Positions 49,149 through 60,966 of a DNA stretch of 64,000 nt are shown here, one piece after another. Every line of letters starts with the position of its first letter. Within the stretch, counting starts at the first letter, position 1. This DNA is from Daucus carota subsp. sativus. Its lineage: Eukaryota; Streptophyta; Magnoliopsida; Apiales; Apiaceae. Under the pieces are notes generated by a model. That model was not told the origin of the DNA, did not search any database, and saw only the letters and a list, made by a program, of their open reading frames with translations. The DNA lies in the NCBI RefSeq assembly GCF_001625215.2, contig NC_030383.2, positions 5,592,779-5,656,778 of the forward strand, written 5' to 3'. A program made the translations under genes and the position numbers.

Positions 49149-50620
49149 TCTATACTATACTATTAAAGCCGAAACATTAAAAGTTTGGTCGGTCGGTCGG
49201 TACTTGGGCCAAAATACGGGCCTATCTATATAACCAATTATTCTGGGCTTATTTATATAAATAATTATTCTTTTTAATTTGGGCCAAAGTACGGGCCTAT
49301 CTATATAACCAATTAATAATAATCCTTTTAAAACTGAAACATTAAAAGTTTGGTAGGTCAGTACTTGGGTCAAAATACGGGCCTATCTATATAACCAATT
49401 ATTCTGGATCTATCTATATAACCAATTATTCTTTTTAATTTGAGCCATAGTACGGGCCTATCTATATAACCAGATAATCCTTTTAATTGAAATATATTAC
49501 TTTTTTATATTTTTGACTAAAAAACTCAATCTTCTAAAATAACATTGAGAAACATGGTAATTACTTTTTTAACTAAAATATATTATCTTTTTATAAATTT
49601 TCCAACTAAAAAATTAATCTTTTACAATTAATACGGACATGGGCGACATATTTATACGTAAAGATATGTGCCAAAAGTCTAAAAGTCAAATAATAAAAAA
49701 TAGAGAGAGTATTATTATATTGGTCGGGCGGTCGGTACTTGGGCCGAAGTACGGGCATATCTATATATATAACCAATTATTCTTTTTAACTAAAATAAAT
49801 TATCTTTTATATATTTTTTAGATAAAAAAAACTCAATCTTCTAAAATAATATCGAGTAACATAGTAATTGTCTTTTTAATCAAAACGCTTTATCTTTTTT
49901 AGATTTTCTAACTAAAAAAACCGAGTTTTTACAATTAACACGGGCGCCATATATATAAAAATATAATATCATTAAATATAATTATTAATAAATAACATGT
50001 GATATTATTCAACCAAAATACATTAATAACATTATTTTTAAATACTCTAATGATCTCATATTAAAAGAAATATTACAAATCTGTCATATACTATATATTA
50101 TTACACTATTAAAGCCAAAAATAAAAATACATTTGGTAGGTCAGTTAGTTGAGTTTGGTGAATCGTTTGGTATTCGACCCACGGAGCTCTTGAATTTATA
50201 ACATGTTATAGTATATTTTTTATTATCAATTAAACCAAAACATTAAATTTAGGTTAGTATGATGGGGAGATATTTGGTTTCATGCGTATGTTTTATACCA
50301 TATTATTAATTATTAATAACGAAATATCAAAGGTTGATTGGTTAGTTTATATCTGAGTTTATAGGCCATCTTAAATTATAACATGTAAAAAAAAATATTT
50401 TAACATTCTCATTAAAATATATATGTTCGACCTAATTTTCAATTAGCCATTTGACGGACTTAACTATGAAGAATTTATCCAACTGTTAAGTAAAAAATTT
50501 ATTAAACCATGTTATTCTATCATAATTATATTTTTACAATAAAATTAGATAACTTTAAAATATATATAATAAAATAACAAATATGTTAACCGCCCGTGCA
50601 TTGCACGGGTTATAAGCTAG
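49149..50620 (+). mobile_element. Non-autonomous Helitron
   Basis: The 5' end TCTATACTATACTATTAAAGCC follows an A; the 3' end has the hairpin CCCGTGCATTGCACGGG (50593-50609), then TTATAAGCTAG followed by T. So TC...CTAG inserted between A and T, the Helitron rule. No Rep/helicase ORF. The first 350 bp consist of repeats of GTACTTGGGCCAAAATACGG GCCTATCTATATAACCA. Another 5'-like start (ACACTATTAAAGCC) occurs at 50104. Confidence 0.9.
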
Positions 50621-51016
50621 TATAACATAAAAACCAATACGGATAGAAATTAAACACGCAGACGTGAAATTATGTGTTATTTCCAAATATAATCTCACAG
50701 CCGTTAGTCCAGTTACGTTGGAGCCTCGAAACATCCTCAAAATCACCGTCAACGTTATGACGACAAGGGTAATACCCGGTGCAGGCTCTTTCCTTATGGA
50801 TCGAAACTGATGTATACATACAAATACAAATATTATTATTTTAAAACATAGTCCTCTCAAGTATCGCCTGTCCAACCTTATAAACATACATGGTCTCCTT
50901 TGATTATAAATCTATCCTCAACTCTTACAATTCACAAAACAAAACGCGTGCCCTCTTCATCTATTGCCCCAAATGTGTTAATTTATAGCTCGAGTTAATT
51001 GAAAGAGAAAGAGAGG
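50621..51016. promoter_or_regulatory. Presumed promoter region of the HSP20-like gene
   Basis: Sequence between the Helitron 3' end and the first upstream ATG at 51017. Purine-rich AAAGAGAAAGAGAGGATG immediately precedes that ATG. No clear TATA box chosen. Confidence 0.35.
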
Positions 51017-51574
51017 ATGAAGAGTGTTGTTAAGATTACAGAAAGTCCTAATCTTTGTGGATCTTTAGTTGTTAAAGCTTATCCTAAAAGGTATTCTTCT
51101 AAGATTCCGTCTGATTTGGTTCTTTTCTTGGGTCTTGGCTTCATTGATTGGTAGATTTTCACCCTCTTTAGTAGTGTTAATCATTGTTATTTTTAATTGT
51201 TATTGAATTGGGTTTCTTGTTGGTTTTCAAGGGTTCCCTTTTGATCAATTGTTGTTTGAATGAGCATAGATTTGATTCTGCATGTTTCTGTCTTTAGGGT
51301 GCTATTTATGCAGATTCTTAGGATGGGTTTGATATACACCTTTTCTAGTGTGTCTTCCCCAGTTTGAAGTGTATTGGGTTTTCGGGATTTTGTCAGTTTC
51401 GGTTTGGTTCTGACTAGGGTTCTAGGTATAAGTGTTGTGGTGTCTTCTTGATTATTCGGGAAATTGAAGGGGTAATATGAATTATTATGTAAGTATTTTG
51501 ATGGTATTTGTGTTGAGATGAATATTTTGAAATCACAACTAGTATTAGCCCTCAGAGGAAGGGAGACCTTCTGA
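51017..51574 (+). promoter_or_regulatory. uORF split by a leader intron, upstream of the HSP20-like gene
   Basis: ATG at 51017 opens a 24-codon frame (MKSVVKITESPNLCGSLVVK AYPK) up to a donor at AAAAG|GTATTC (51090/51091). Two acceptors exist 7 nt apart, TATTAG| (51548) and CCTCAG| (51555). Via 51555 the uORF ends at TGA 51572-51574, one base before the main ATG; via 51548 it overlaps the main ATG in another frame. Splicing is inferred; no transcript is available here. Confidence 0.5.
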
Positions 51575-51575
51575 G

Positions 51576-53090
51576 ATGGGGGATTCTCTTCTCACAGCTT
51601 TGTCTTTAGAAAATCATTACCCGTCAACCCTTTTGTCTATGGATTCAAGTGCCTCCTCGTCGCATGACGAATTAGACCTGGAAATGAGTCGTCATGTTGT
51701 TCTTCCCCGTCCTCCAGATATTAATTTACCCCTTTCGGCTGAACGAAGCCCCCCTCTCCAACCTTGGAATATGGAAGCTTGTGAGAGTCTTGATGTTGGA
51801 CTGGGGACCCAAATTTATGAGGCAGAAACCTTTCTCGCTGCCCCTAAGGTTGGACGAAAATGCGCTAAAAGGGTAGATAGCATATGGGGTGCCTGGCTCT
51901 TCTTTAGTTTTTACTTTAAGCCTGTTTTTAATGAAAAATCCAAGGCAAAGCTTATCAGGGACAGCAATGGACTTTCTGGATTTGATAAATCGGATCTTCA
52001 GCTTGATGTTTTTATGGTTCAGCATGACATGGAAAATATGTATATGTGGGTTTTTAAAGAAAGGCCTGAAAATGCATTGGGCAAGATGCAACTTCGAAGC
52101 TACATGAATGGTCATTCACGACAAGGAGAGCGCCCCTTTCCTTTCAGTGCTGATAAAGGTTTTGTTCGTTCTCACCGCATGCAACGAAAGCACTACAGGG
52201 GCCTTTCAAACCCGCAGTGTGTTCATGGCATTGAGATTGTTTCATTACCCAGTCTTATGGGTCTTGATGATGATGAGCGCCGAAGGTGGATGGAGCTCAC
52301 GGGTCGGGATTTAAACTTCTCCATCCCACCTGAAGCAAGCGATTTTGGGTCATGGAGAACACTGCCAAACACTGACTTTGAACTAGACAGGCTGCCTCCT
52401 TTAAAGAATAGCACTACAAACTCCAACTCCAAGAAGTTGCTTAATGGAGCAGGGCTTAACCTATCAACCCAGCCATCTAACCATGCTAACGGGGATGTCA
52501 TGGATGTATCTCCTCCTAGCAGCAAGAGGAAAAAAGATTTTTTCCCACATGGCAATGACGATGAATGCTATTTAACGGTTAATCCTCCGGAGCATGTACC
52601 AAATATGGAGATCCATCCTAATGAACCCCACTGGATACATGAATTCACTGGTGTAATGAGCAATGCTGCTGGACCGGTGACAGCTGCGAAAACAATCTAT
52701 GAGGACAAAGAAGGATACTTGATTATCATTAGCTTGCCTTTTGTAGATCTTCAAAGGGTAAAAGTTTCTTGGCGGAACACACCCACTCATGGCATAATTA
52801 AGTTGTCCTGTTTGAGCACATCATGTATGCCTTTTGTTCAAAGGCGTGACAGGACCTTCAAGCTTGCAGATCCATTTCCAGAGCACTGCCCTCCTGGAGA
52901 TTTCGTAAGAGAAATCCCTCTACCGACCAGAATTCCAGAAGATGCAACTATAGAAGCATATTACGATGGACCAGGAACATCGCTTGAGATATTGGTGCCA
53001 AAACTCCGTGAAGGACCAGAGGAACATGAGGTCCGTGTTTGCCTTCGCTCTCACCCTCACCTTGGCGGTAATGATCTTATGTTAAACTAA
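51576..53090 (+). CDS. HSP20-like (alpha-crystallin domain) protein, 504 aa
   Basis: One uninterrupted coding exon. The C-terminal ~125 residues (from EDKEGYLIIISLPFVD at ~376, through FKLADPFPEHCPPGDFVREI PLP, to TSLEILVPKL) have the beta-strand pattern of an alpha-crystallin/p23-like domain. The long N-terminal part is conserved plant-specific sequence (RVDSIWGAWLFFSFYFKPV, VFMVQHDMENMYMWVFKERP) and includes a basic PPSSKRKKDFF patch that could be a nuclear signal. This matches the plant 'HSP20-like chaperones superfamily' group of ~500 aa, not classical small heat-shock proteins (~17 kDa). Molecular role unknown to me. The ATG at 51576 begins MGDSLLTALSLENHYPSTLL. Confidence 0.88.
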   Translation: MGDSLLTALSLENHYPSTLLSMDSSASSSHDELDLEMSRHVVLPRPPDINLPLSAERSPPLQPWNMEACESLDVGLGTQIYEAETFLAAPKVGRKCAKRVDSIWGAWLFFSFYFKPVFNEKSKAKLIRDSNGLSGFDKSDLQLDVFMVQHDMENMYMWVFKERPENALGKMQLRSYMNGHSRQGERPFPFSADKGFVRSHRMQRKHYRGLSNPQCVHGIEIVSLPSLMGLDDDERRRWMELTGRDLNFSIPPEASDFGSWRTLPNTDFELDRLPPLKNSTTNSNSKKLLNGAGLNLSTQPSNHANGDVMDVSPPSSKRKKDFFPHGNDDECYLTVNPPEHVPNMEIHPNEPHWIHEFTGVMSNAAGPVTAAKTIYEDKEGYLIIISLPFVDLQRVKVSWRNTPTHGIIKLSCLSTSCMPFVQRRDRTFKLADPFPEHCPPGDFVREIPLPTRIPEDATIEAYYDGPGTSLEILVPKLREGPEEHEVRVCLRSHPHLGGNDLMLN

Positions 53091-54554
53091 GACTCTTTGG
53101 AGCTATATGTAATCGGTAGTTAATCATAATGTGGTGCTTTAGTATCAACTAACTCTGCGCCACACAATATAGACTATGTATGTGTCCCAGAATTATCCTA
53201 TCAGCTATTAAGATATTTTGCTGTAAGCTATTAAGATATTTTGCTGTTTTTTATAATCTGGTGGAGCAAGTTCTTGTCTGCTCATTATGCGGCTCTGACA
53301 TTCATGGTTTTTCTTTTATACAAATGGTTTATATGATGAGCATGCTTAATTGTGAAAGTTATGACAAAGATCTCCCTTCTGATAAGATAGACGAAGTTAC
53401 AAACGTCAAACCTCTCTTTGAAGCATTATGTATAACAGTAGTGAACAACTCTTGGGGACATTGTCCATGAGTCTTGTTCATTAGGGAAGCTGCTACATCC
53501 TAGGATGATCTGTTTAGATGAGAAATTGATAATATCACAATTTTTGCATCAAATCGACCACAAAGCTCATTTCTATGTTACTCAAATCGACCACAGAGCT
53601 CTACAAACATTTTGCATTCTGCTTTCTGCATTTAAAAATATTATCATCTTATATTTCAGTCTTTGCCACTAACAAAATTTTATGTCTCTGAAAGTCGACT
53701 TCATGGCACAAAGCTTTGGATGAAGAGTTCAACTCCGTTGAGCAAAACGTGTTCTTTTAGCAACTGGAAATGATTGTCACCCAGTAATTTTTAATTATTT
53801 CTAATAGTTCTCAACAGTAAAATATAGCAGAAGTGGAACTATGGAAGACTGCAAGAAAAAGTCATATATTATTTGTTATTGAGGTCCCCTGGGGTAGTTT
53901 TGTGTTCTCTGAATTCTAATATTTCAAGTTCTTTGCATCTTAAATTGTTTAGAATTCCATGTACTTGAAAGGTATATAAATTGTCGAAAGATAAAGGTGC
54001 CCAGAAACACCAACGAACTACTCCGTTCATCCTAAATTTGATGAGTTAGTTGATTTTGAACACGTAACTTAAAGTGTATTGACCATCTAGTTCCGAAATT
54101 TATTTTTTTTAATTTTCTTTTGGTAAACAAAAATTTCATATTTAAATTTTTATTTTGCAAAAATAAAATTTTAAAAATAAATAATATAGCTATGTGGTCG
54201 ATGGATTTTAAAATGCGTGTCCGAAGTCAACGAGCTCGTCTAATTTCGGATGTAGGGAGGGAGCGGATGGAGGGAGGATCTTGTGTATAATACATTAGTA
54301 CTGTATCAAGAGCAACTCCGACATTCCTTAAATATAATATAAACTATTGGATCCTAGTGATTTAAGATAATAATAGCTATTCTCAGCTCCAACAATATTC
54401 TTTATATTCATTACTTATATACTATTTTATTATTAAAAGTTGCCATTATTACAATAGGTGAAGAGAGAGAACATGTTTGTTTTCAAAATTTATTATAAAA
54501 TAAGATTTAGGAGAGGAGAGAGGTTAGCTAAAGATAAGGCATAGCTAATGGATC
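53091..54554. other. 3' flank of the HSP20-like gene plus decayed MITE
   Basis: The 3' UTR side contains a direct repeat AGCTATTAAGATATTTTGCTG (53200-53245). 54021-54263 starts TA|CTCCGTTCATCC and ends TGTAGGGAGGGAG, a decayed Stowaway-like MITE without a clear right TA. 54310-54550 has pieces of GAGCAACTCC elements. No gene. Confidence 0.5.
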
Positions 54555-54950
54555 AGAGCAACTCCAATAGGTTACTTATATGATGTCCTAAACTCACATT
54601 TAAGTAATGTGTCAAAAAAATGCACTCCAACACTATCCCAGTGTTATCCTAAATCACTAGCATAACCTTAATTCTCCTATCCATTACCTATTTATAAGTA
54701 ACCCCTAGCCATTACCTATTTAATATTTATGAATAAAATAATCATCTCTCTCCTTCTTTCTTTGTCTATTCTCTCCTTTTCCCCTTCTCTCTCTCAAATT
54801 TATTATTAAAATAATCTTAGGAGAACAAATATAGGGATTACTATTGGAGTTGACACTAAAAATAGATTACCTAAATCACTAAGACATACTAGTACTCATT
54901 ATTTTATATTATTTATAAGTAATAGGATAGGTAACCTATTGGACTTGCTC
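54555..54950. mobile_element. Harbinger-type MITE
   Basis: GAGCAACTCCAATAGGTTAC at the left and GTAACCTATTGGACTTGCTC at the right form a ~20-bp inverted repeat, flanked by TCA and TTA (3 bp, one mismatch). No ORF. Confidence 0.82.
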
Positions 54951-55568
54951 TTAGGTTGTGTTCACTTGGAGTGAATGGAATGAATTTTGTACTCAAAAAT
55001 GATGTTGATCAAAGAAATGTATACAATTTTCATTCTTTAGATCATTCCATTCCTACTATTTTAACTGGAATTCTATCCCATATGTTTTGGAAGGAATACT
55101 CATTCCATCTCTACATCATATTTCTTTACAATCTTTATCACAAAATAATTTAACTCATTCATATTTAGTCACTATTATCTCATACTTTTTTCATTCTTCA
55201 TAAAATTTCTATATAATTTTTAGGGAATCACTAGGATACTGTTGGAGGGGATTAATTTCCCATATTCCTCATATTTTAGTTTAAGATTCTAAATAGCTAA
55301 GCTATTGGAGTTTCTCTAAAATACCAGACATTAATACTAAGCTTTTCTCCGTTTTTTTGTGCATTTTTAAGTGTATTGGCTGCATTGTTAGAATTAATAT
55401 TTTTCAAATTTTCTTTTTGTGAATTAAAATATAAATTTAATATTTTTATTCAGAAAAAATAATTTTGAATAATAATGTAATTATGTAGTCAAAACTCTTA
55501 GAATTATGTGCCAAAAAGTCGTATTTGAAGAGAAAGAGAGAGGGAGTACAAAATTTGACAGAATGTTA
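54951..55568. other. MITE fragments
   Basis: 54958-55100 resembles the left half of the 58467 MITE (GTTCACTTGGAGTGAATGGA ATGAAT). 55333-55550 looks like a decayed Stowaway-like element (TTCTCCGTTTTTTTG ... GAGAGGGAG|TA). Confidence 0.45.
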
Positions 55569-55944
55569 GAGCAAGTCCAACAGTGTCCTAGTTGGAGTCC
55601 TAAATATAATATAAAAAATAATGTCCTAGTTGTTTAGGACATATTCTACTAACTTCAACTCCAACAATGTGCCTTATTTTCACTATATATTTAATATTTT
55701 ATTATTAAAAGTTCACTTTCATCATTAAAACATAATATAAAATAGAGAGAGAAAGAGAGTGTTGGTAAGAATTTATTATAAAATATGGGATAGGGCAAGG
55801 AGAGAGAGTGCCTCAAAAATAGGGCTTGAATGGGTTGTCCCAGTGATATAGGACATCACTAGGACATTGTTGGATCAAGTTTTTTCATCAAATGCCCTAT
55901 ATTATGACTTAGAACACTAAATAGGGCAGCTGTTGGACTTGCTC
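55569..55944. mobile_element. Harbinger-type MITE with perfect TTA duplication
   Basis: TTA|GAGCAAGTCCAACAGTGTCC ... GCAGCTGTTGGACTTGCTC|TTA. The TIR of ~16 bp and the TTA target are diagnostic of PIF/Harbinger. Confidence 0.9.
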
Positions 55945-56284
55945 TTATTACAGAACGTTTTCTAGTTCATCTGATATGTGAGTTCGAAATGGCATTGTCG
56001 GACTGCATATGTTAGAATGTTTTAGAACCAACCAAAACATGCAGCAGATAATCAATGTATTTAAATACTCCAGCCAAGCAAATCAAGCAATACTCAAAAT
56101 ATTTGGCAAAAACCATCCCAAAACTTCAACGAAGTTCTCATATGATAAAGATCCTAGCAGATATAATATTGGAAGATGGAAATCAAAAGATCCATCTTAA
56201 AACCCAAATATAGTACGATTGATCATTGAACTGTCTTGAATAAAAGGAAACTTAACAGTAGATTTAAAATACCCAACAATAAAC
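55945..56284. other. 3' flank of HSC70
   Basis: Sequence holding the 3' UTR of the HSC70 gene (transcribed leftwards). No other feature. Confidence 0.5.
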
Positions 56285-59222
56285 TTAGTCCACCTCCTCG
56301 ATCTTGGGACCAGCACTGCTGCCACCACCTGAAGGAATGTCATCATCATCCATGGGAACTCCACCTTCACCGCCTGCACCCTGGTACATCTTTGCTATGA
56401 TTGGGTTGCAAATGCTCTCCAACTCCTTCATCTTGTCTTCAAACTCATCTGCCTCGGCTAGCTGGTTGGTGTCGAGCCATTGGATGGTTTCCTCAATAGC
56501 ATCCTCAACTTTCTTCTTATCATCTGCGGAGAGCTTGGAAGCAATCTTCTCATCCTTCACTGTATTCCTCATGTTGTAAGAGTAATTTTCCAAGGCATTC
56601 TTTGCCTCAACCTTCTTCTTGTGCTCTTCATCCTCTGACTTGTACTTCTCTGCTTCCTGAACCATCTTCTCAATATCCTCCTTTGAGAGTCTACCCTTGT
56701 CATTGGTAATTGTGATCTTATTCTTCTGGCCAGTTGTCTTATCCTCAGCAGAGACATTCAGAATACCATTGGCATCAATGTCAAAGCAAACTGTGATCTG
56801 AGGAACACCTCTGGGAGCTGGAGGGATGCCGGATAACTCAAACTTTCCAAGCAAGTTGTTGTCCCTTGTCCTTGTTCTCTCACCTTCAAAAACTTGAATC
56901 AGCACACCAGGCTGGTTGTCTGAGTATGTAGAGAATACCTGCTCTTTCTTGGTGGGGATGGTGGTGTTCCTGGGAATCAAGGTTGTCATGACACCTCCAG
57001 CAGTCTCCAAACCAAGGGAGAGAGGGGTTACATCCAACAGAAGAAGGTCTTGCACCTTCTCATTACCCTCACCACTCAAGATAGCTGCTTGAACAGCAGC
57101 ACCATAAGCCACGGCCTCATCAGGGTTAATGCTTTTGCACAGCTCCTTACCATTGAAGAAATCCTGCAATAGCTGCTGAACTTTGGGAATTCTGGTAGAA
57201 CCACCAACAAGCACGACATCGTGAACAGTGCTTTTATCCATCTTGGCATCCCTCAAACACTTCTCCACAGGCTCCATGCACTTTCTAAAGAGATCCATAT
57301 TCAATTCCTCAAATCTGGCACGGGTAATGGTTGAATAGAAATCAATACCTTCGAATAGTGAATCGATCTCAATAGTGGTCTGAGCAGTAGATGAAAGAGT
57401 TCTCTTTGCTCTTTCACAAGATGTCCTCAACCTCCTGAGAGCCCTGGGATTTCCAGTGATATCCTTCTTGTTCTTTCTCTTGAATTCTTGGACAAAATGG
57501 TTAACCATTCTGTTGTCAAAATCTTCACCACCAAGATGAGTGTCTCCAGCAGTTGCCTTGACCTCAAAGATACCCTCCTCAATAGTAAGAAGGGATACAT
57601 CAAAGGTACCACCACCAAGGTCAAAAATCAATACATTCTTCTCACCAACGCTTGTAGCCTTCTTGTCCAGACCATAAGCAATTGCAGCAGCTGTGGGCTC
57701 ATTTATGATACGCAGGACGTTAATGCCAGCAATGACACCAGCATCCTTAGTAGCCTGACGCTGTGAATCATTAAAGTATGCAGGGACAGTAACCACTGCA
57801 TTCTTAACAGTTGTACCCAGAAAGGCCTCAGCAATCTCACGCATTTTAATCAGAACCATGGATGAAATCTCCTCTGCCGCAAATTGCTTATCCTCACCCT
57901 TGTAAGATACAGTAATCATGGGCTTTTCAGCTGGTCCAGGGGTGACCTTGAAGGGCCACAACTTGATGTCACTTTGCACAGAGGCATCAGAGAACCTCCT
58001 TCCAATCAACCTCTTGGCATCTATTCACATCATAAAACATAAAACATCAGTTAAGAGATTATATACATTAAAAACATATAAAACTCATATATTTCACCAT
58101 AGGACACAAATAGAACAAATTATATATACAGTGTGAAAGTTTAGATAAAGCAAAAGACACAGACAAAAGTAAAAGACGCAGAAACTATCATACTTCTAAA
58201 AAATAGGCTATAAAATGTATTTTAAGATGTGAAATGTCTTTTGTTACATCCAGGCACATTATATAAAAATACACTGCAGGGGCTAGTTTGTGTTTAACTA
58301 CAACTTAATTCAACAACTTAACTCAATTAAAGTACAAGTATCATTAAAAACAACCCGCATGACTTGAGCACTAGTCCAAGTGTCCAACAACATAACATCA
58401 AAATTTTATCCACAAAAATGCAAAATTAGATTTATGTTGTATATTATAGATGACTAGTTCAACTAATGTTGTGTTTGGTTGGGGTGAATGAAAATGGAAG
58501 GAATAGAATGAGATTTGAACTATAATTTAGTTGAATGTATAATAATTTCATTCCTTCCCTCATTCCATTCCTATCACCCTTAACTAGTGCTTAAACCCTC
58601 CCTCCTACACTCTATTATTTTCTTTTATTTATACTCATTCCATTCCATTCCATTCTATTCACCCCAACCAAACACAACATAAAAACACAAGTATACCATA
58701 AAATCTACCTTAACAAAAGCAAAAACAACCCGATATTTAACACAAATACAATTTACACACTACAGCATAACTCCAATCCAATACAGACCAATCATAACAT
58801 AAAGTTAATCATCATATATCACACTACTACATAACAGAGCATAACATATTAATTTCTACACAGAAATATCACATGGTTGCCTGATTAAAACAATGCTAAA
58901 CATACATTCTACAAAAATTACACAAGACATAAAACACAAAAACAGATCTATAAATAAATACATAAATACATGCACAAATACGAATACAATTGAGGGTCAA
59001 GATCTTACCGAAGACAGTGTTGATGGGATTCATTGCAACCTGATTCTTGGCAGCATCACCAATCAAACGCTCAGTATCAGTAAACGCAACATAAGACGGC
59101 GTCGTTCTGTTCCCCTGGTCATTCGCTATGATTTCAACGCGGTCGTGTTGCCACACGCCGACGCAAGAGTAGGTGGTTCCCAGATCTATTCCGATCGCCG
59201 GACCTTCGCCTTTTCCGGCCAT
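56285..59222 (-). CDS. HSC70: Cytosolic HSC70/HSP70 chaperone
   Basis: Two exons, 59222-59009 and 58020-56285 (phase 1), giving 649 aa, the usual length. The intron after residue 71 ([12 protein letters not shown]) sits at the position conserved in plant HSP70 genes. Family signatures: [13 protein letters not shown], then [14 protein letters not shown] and [17 protein letters not shown] in the ATPase domain; the substrate-binding domain ([16 protein letters not shown]) and helical lid follow. The end GPKIEEVD is the cytosolic/nuclear signature that docks TPR co-chaperones; there is no signal or transit peptide. It folds and refolds proteins with J-domain and nucleotide-exchange partners. A perfect heat-shock element and TATA box lie upstream, so heat induction is likely. 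All domains look intact. Confidence 0.98.
58467..58679. mobile_element. MITE inside the HSC70 intron
   Basis: TGTTGTGTTTGGTTGGGGTG AATG and its exact inverse at the right end (ATTCACCCCAACCAAACACA ACA) form a ~23-bp TIR, flanked by TAA on both sides (58464-58466, 58680-58682). The 3-bp target suggests PIF/Harbinger. No ORF. Confidence 0.9.
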
Positions 59223-59325
59223 CTCGAACTCACTGTACTATATGCGGCTGCTGATATATTTGGGAGGCGGGAAAATATGGAGGCTAGGGTTTGTAACACT
59301 GAGAAGACAGACAGGGTTAAGGTTG

Positions 59326-59333
59326 TTTATATA
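59326..59333 (-). promoter_or_regulatory. TATA box of HSC70
   Basis: TATATAAA on the minus strand, 104 bp upstream of the ATG. Confidence 0.7.
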
Positions 59334-59359
59334 TTGTGTTGGTGGGGCTTACGTTGTTG

Positions 59360-59372
59360 TTCCAGAATGTTC
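59360..59372 (-). promoter_or_regulatory. Heat-shock element of HSC70
   Basis: TTCCAGAATGTTC is a perfect three-unit element (TTC-nn-GAA-nn-TTC). It lies about 27 bp upstream of the TATA box, the spacing seen in heat-inducible plant promoters, and should bind trimeric HSF. Confidence 0.85.
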
Positions 59373-59863
59373 TATGACTTGCTTTGACAGCCGTTGGATC
59401 TTGGTGCGAAGAATTTAATGGTTTCAGATTGTTTCTCGCCCTTGTTTTATGGAGTGTGGCCTGAGGAAAGAATATAGAGTTTGTATTACAACAAACAAAC
59501 AAATTATTATATATTGTGTAAAATCTTGAATAAATTTTAAATCATTAACATCAAGTTGATTTATATAAAAATTGTTATATATATTGAAATTTGTTTAAAA
59601 TCTTGAATAAATTGTAAATTAAAAATATTTAGTTGATTTATATGAAACTTAATTATTTGAAGTTTGTGTAAAATCTTTGAATAAATTTTAAATTAAAACG
59701 AGAATTATTTATGTAATTTGTTAATACTCTTCTGTTTTTTTATATGACGCTTAACTTTTTGCACACATCTCAATGTGCTTTGACCGGACCCTTAAAATTA
59801 TTATTTTTTAAATTTTATTTTTTTTATAAAAGTAAATAAAAGATAGTTTAATTCAAAAAATAC
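59373..59863. other. Upstream region of HSC70 with AT-rich tandem units
   Basis: AAATCTTGAATAAATTKTAAATY is repeated three times at about 59520-59695 with a period of ~80-90 bp. 59730-59860 looks like one half of a Stowaway-like element. No gene. Confidence 0.5.
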
Positions 59864-60702
59864 TTTTAATACCAGAAGTAACACCTTTTAGTTGGTTAGG
59901 GTAACATTTAAAAATAATGTGTAAAACTGTATAAATGATATTTTTAGTGCTTGAACTCACATTTCGAGGCACTTGTTTGATATTTATGGTGACTTTAGTG
60001 AACATCTGATACCGTTTTCAGTTCAGTGACCAACTTGATACATTAAACCCACTTCAGTGACCAATTAGATAATTAACTCATAATATATTTGGATTATATC
60101 AATTTTATTTATTAATTATTTTTAATTAAAACACGTGTGTTAAATTTAGTTCTAAATAATTTAGAGTTGAATGAGTAATAAAAGTCATTAATTTTTTCGA
60201 ACATTTTTAATTTAAAATATAAATTTCATTTAATTTCCGGTATTTATAATTCATAAAAAAATAAAATTAAAACACGTGTGTTAAATTTAGTTCTAAATAA
60301 TTTAGAGTTGAATAAGTAATAGAAATCATAAATTTTTTCGATCATTTTTAATTTAAAATATAAATTTCATTTATATGTACTCAATCCCTTTAATTCAAGT
60401 GTTAGTATCCTTGATTATGTTTCTCTTTAGACTTTAGATCATAAACTGGAAGGGGTGTATTGGGTACTTAAATTGGGCTCATAATTTATATTCTTGGACT
60501 GGCAGTTGAGTAATTGTCGAATGTCGATCCAAATACATGATCAGAGAGATTAAGAAGAAGAATTGAAGCACCCAAACAACTAGGAGGAACACAAAACCAA
60601 ATTCGTGTTGTTTGGCCATAACTGAGACTCTGAGAGCGCCCAACATATGCACATTGCAAAGTTGCGCAACATGAGCCAAAAGACCTACTTTTAGCCGGTA
60701 AC

Positions 60703-60921
60703 TAGAACTGTCAAAAAAATCCGAAAAATCCGATATCCGTCCGAAAAATCTGCATTTGTATCCGAGATAAAACGGATATTATTCGTATCCGAGACAAAGC
60801 GGATATTATCCGCATCCGAATCCGACAATTCTGGATACGGATACGGATATAGGCATAGTCGTATCCGATAATATCCGAATCCGAAATTAAATATATATGA
60901 TTTTAAATATTATATATTATA

Positions 60922-60966
<45 letters not shown>

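Noticed and set aside
60917..60964. (ATT)n as an independent finding
   Set aside because: Ordinary microsatellite within the AT-rich centre of the hAT-like element.
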